Of a stretch of 44,467 nt of DNA, positions 44,350 through 44,467 are shown one piece after another (the first letter of the stretch is position 1; every line of letters starts with the position of its first letter). The notes under the pieces are model-generated. The model was not told where the DNA came from and did no database searches. It saw only the letters and a program-made list of their open reading frames with translations. Made by a program: the position numbers and the translations under genes. The DNA is from an uncultured Erysipelotrichaceae bacterium (GTDB taxonomy: Bacteria > Bacillota_I > Bacilli_A > Erysipelotrichales > Erysipelotrichaceae), in contig CAMQRS010000009.1 of assembly GCA_947036815.1 (NCBI GenBank), forward strand, positions 1 through 44,467, given 5' to 3'.

Positions 44350-44420
44350 ATGAAAAAAATATTAAAAAAATTAGGTATAATAGCAATTGCTTGTGTATGT
44401 ATGATAAGCGTAGTTCAACC
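44350..44420 (+). CDS. Start of an exported protein, cut by the contig end
   Basis: Only 23 codons and two bases remain: MKKILKKLGIIAIACVCM then ISVVQ, a signal peptide with a possible lipoprotein-like Cys pair. AAGGAGAA lies before the ATG and the gene starts ten bases after the glucosaminidase stop, so it is probably co-transcribed. It is cut at 44420 by adapter sequence; function unknown. Confidence 0.7.
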
Positions 44421-44467
44421 AGATCGGAAGAGCACACGTCTGAACTCCAGTCACCGCTCATTATCTC
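44421..44467 (+). other. Illumina TruSeq adapter with index (artefact)
   Basis: The sequence from 44421 begins AGATCGGAAGAGCACACGTC and runs 34 bases as the TruSeq read-1 adapter to 44454. The 8-base index CGCTCATT (44455-44462) follows, and then ATCTC, the start of the adapter tail. These bases are not from the organism. Confidence 0.99.

Overview
This 44.5 kb window looks like one contig end from an AT-rich, low-GC, spore-forming Bacillota (Firmicutes). The evidence is a SpoVAF-type spore germination gene, a PPi-type phosphofructokinase, a T-box controlled thrS, strong AGGAGG ribosome sites, and dockerin-bearing cell-wall hydrolase. An Erysipelotrichia-like host is my guess from overall style, not something the sequence proves. 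The last 47 bases are not biological: they are an Illumina TruSeq adapter with index, so the contig really ends at 44420.

Layout. (1) 1-6930, housekeeping and relics: a divergent membrane-protein gene, spoVAF, pfp, galE and a NdpA/YejK-like nucleoid-associated protein. A decayed copy of the last gene, with the same 52-bp upstream element, lies just before galE. A broken membrane-protein gene follows. (2) 6939-28677, a large surface-glycan locus: a GT4 enzyme, an Alg14/Alg13-like split glycosyltransferase, several GT2 enzymes, an ABC-2 exporter (ATPase and permease), two large GT2 paralogues (the second with a degenerate C-terminal domain), and a DUF2142 membrane protein. Next come a DPM1-like GT2 with DUF2304, a PLP aminotransferase (PhnW-like), a LicC/PntC-like cytidylyltransferase, an Fe-S F420-dehydrogenase-beta-like protein, a polysaccharide pyruvyl transferase-like protein, LicD, a flippase and a MerR-methyltransferase fusion. 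(3) 28685-33244, the dTDP-L-rhamnose operon rmlA-rmlC-acyltransferase-rmlB-rmlD. Its promoter has a 19-bp spacer holding a perfect 10+1+10 palindrome, directly after the MerR-like gene. (4) 33276-37570, a binding-protein-dependent ABC importer of the iron/2-aminoethylphosphonate type, followed by a cytidylyltransferase fused to a winged-helix domain. (5) 37608-39640, T-box leader and thrS (enzyme lacks the TGS domain). (6) 39674-44420, an OmpR-type two-component system, a dockerin-tagged glucosaminidase and the first 23 codons of another exported protein.

How it may work together (inference): rml genes supply dTDP-rhamnose; the GTs build a rhamnose-containing wall or surface polymer exported by the ABC-2 pair and/or the flippase; DPM1-like/DUF2304/DUF2142 may add sugars outside the membrane; the aminotransferase, cytidylyltransferase and LicD could add an aminoalkyl-phosphonate or phosphocholine-like group. 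The importer plus HTH-cytidylyltransferase would be a second, possibly substrate-sensing, supply route for such a group. No initiating phosphoglycosyl transferase, no recognisable Wzy polymerase, and no PEP mutase or phosphonopyruvate decarboxylase are in the window.

The best candidates for something undescribed are the MerR-methyltransferase/palindrome control of rhamnose synthesis, and the aminotransferase/cytidylyltransferase/Fe-S/pyruvyl-transferase-like/LicD decoration module.
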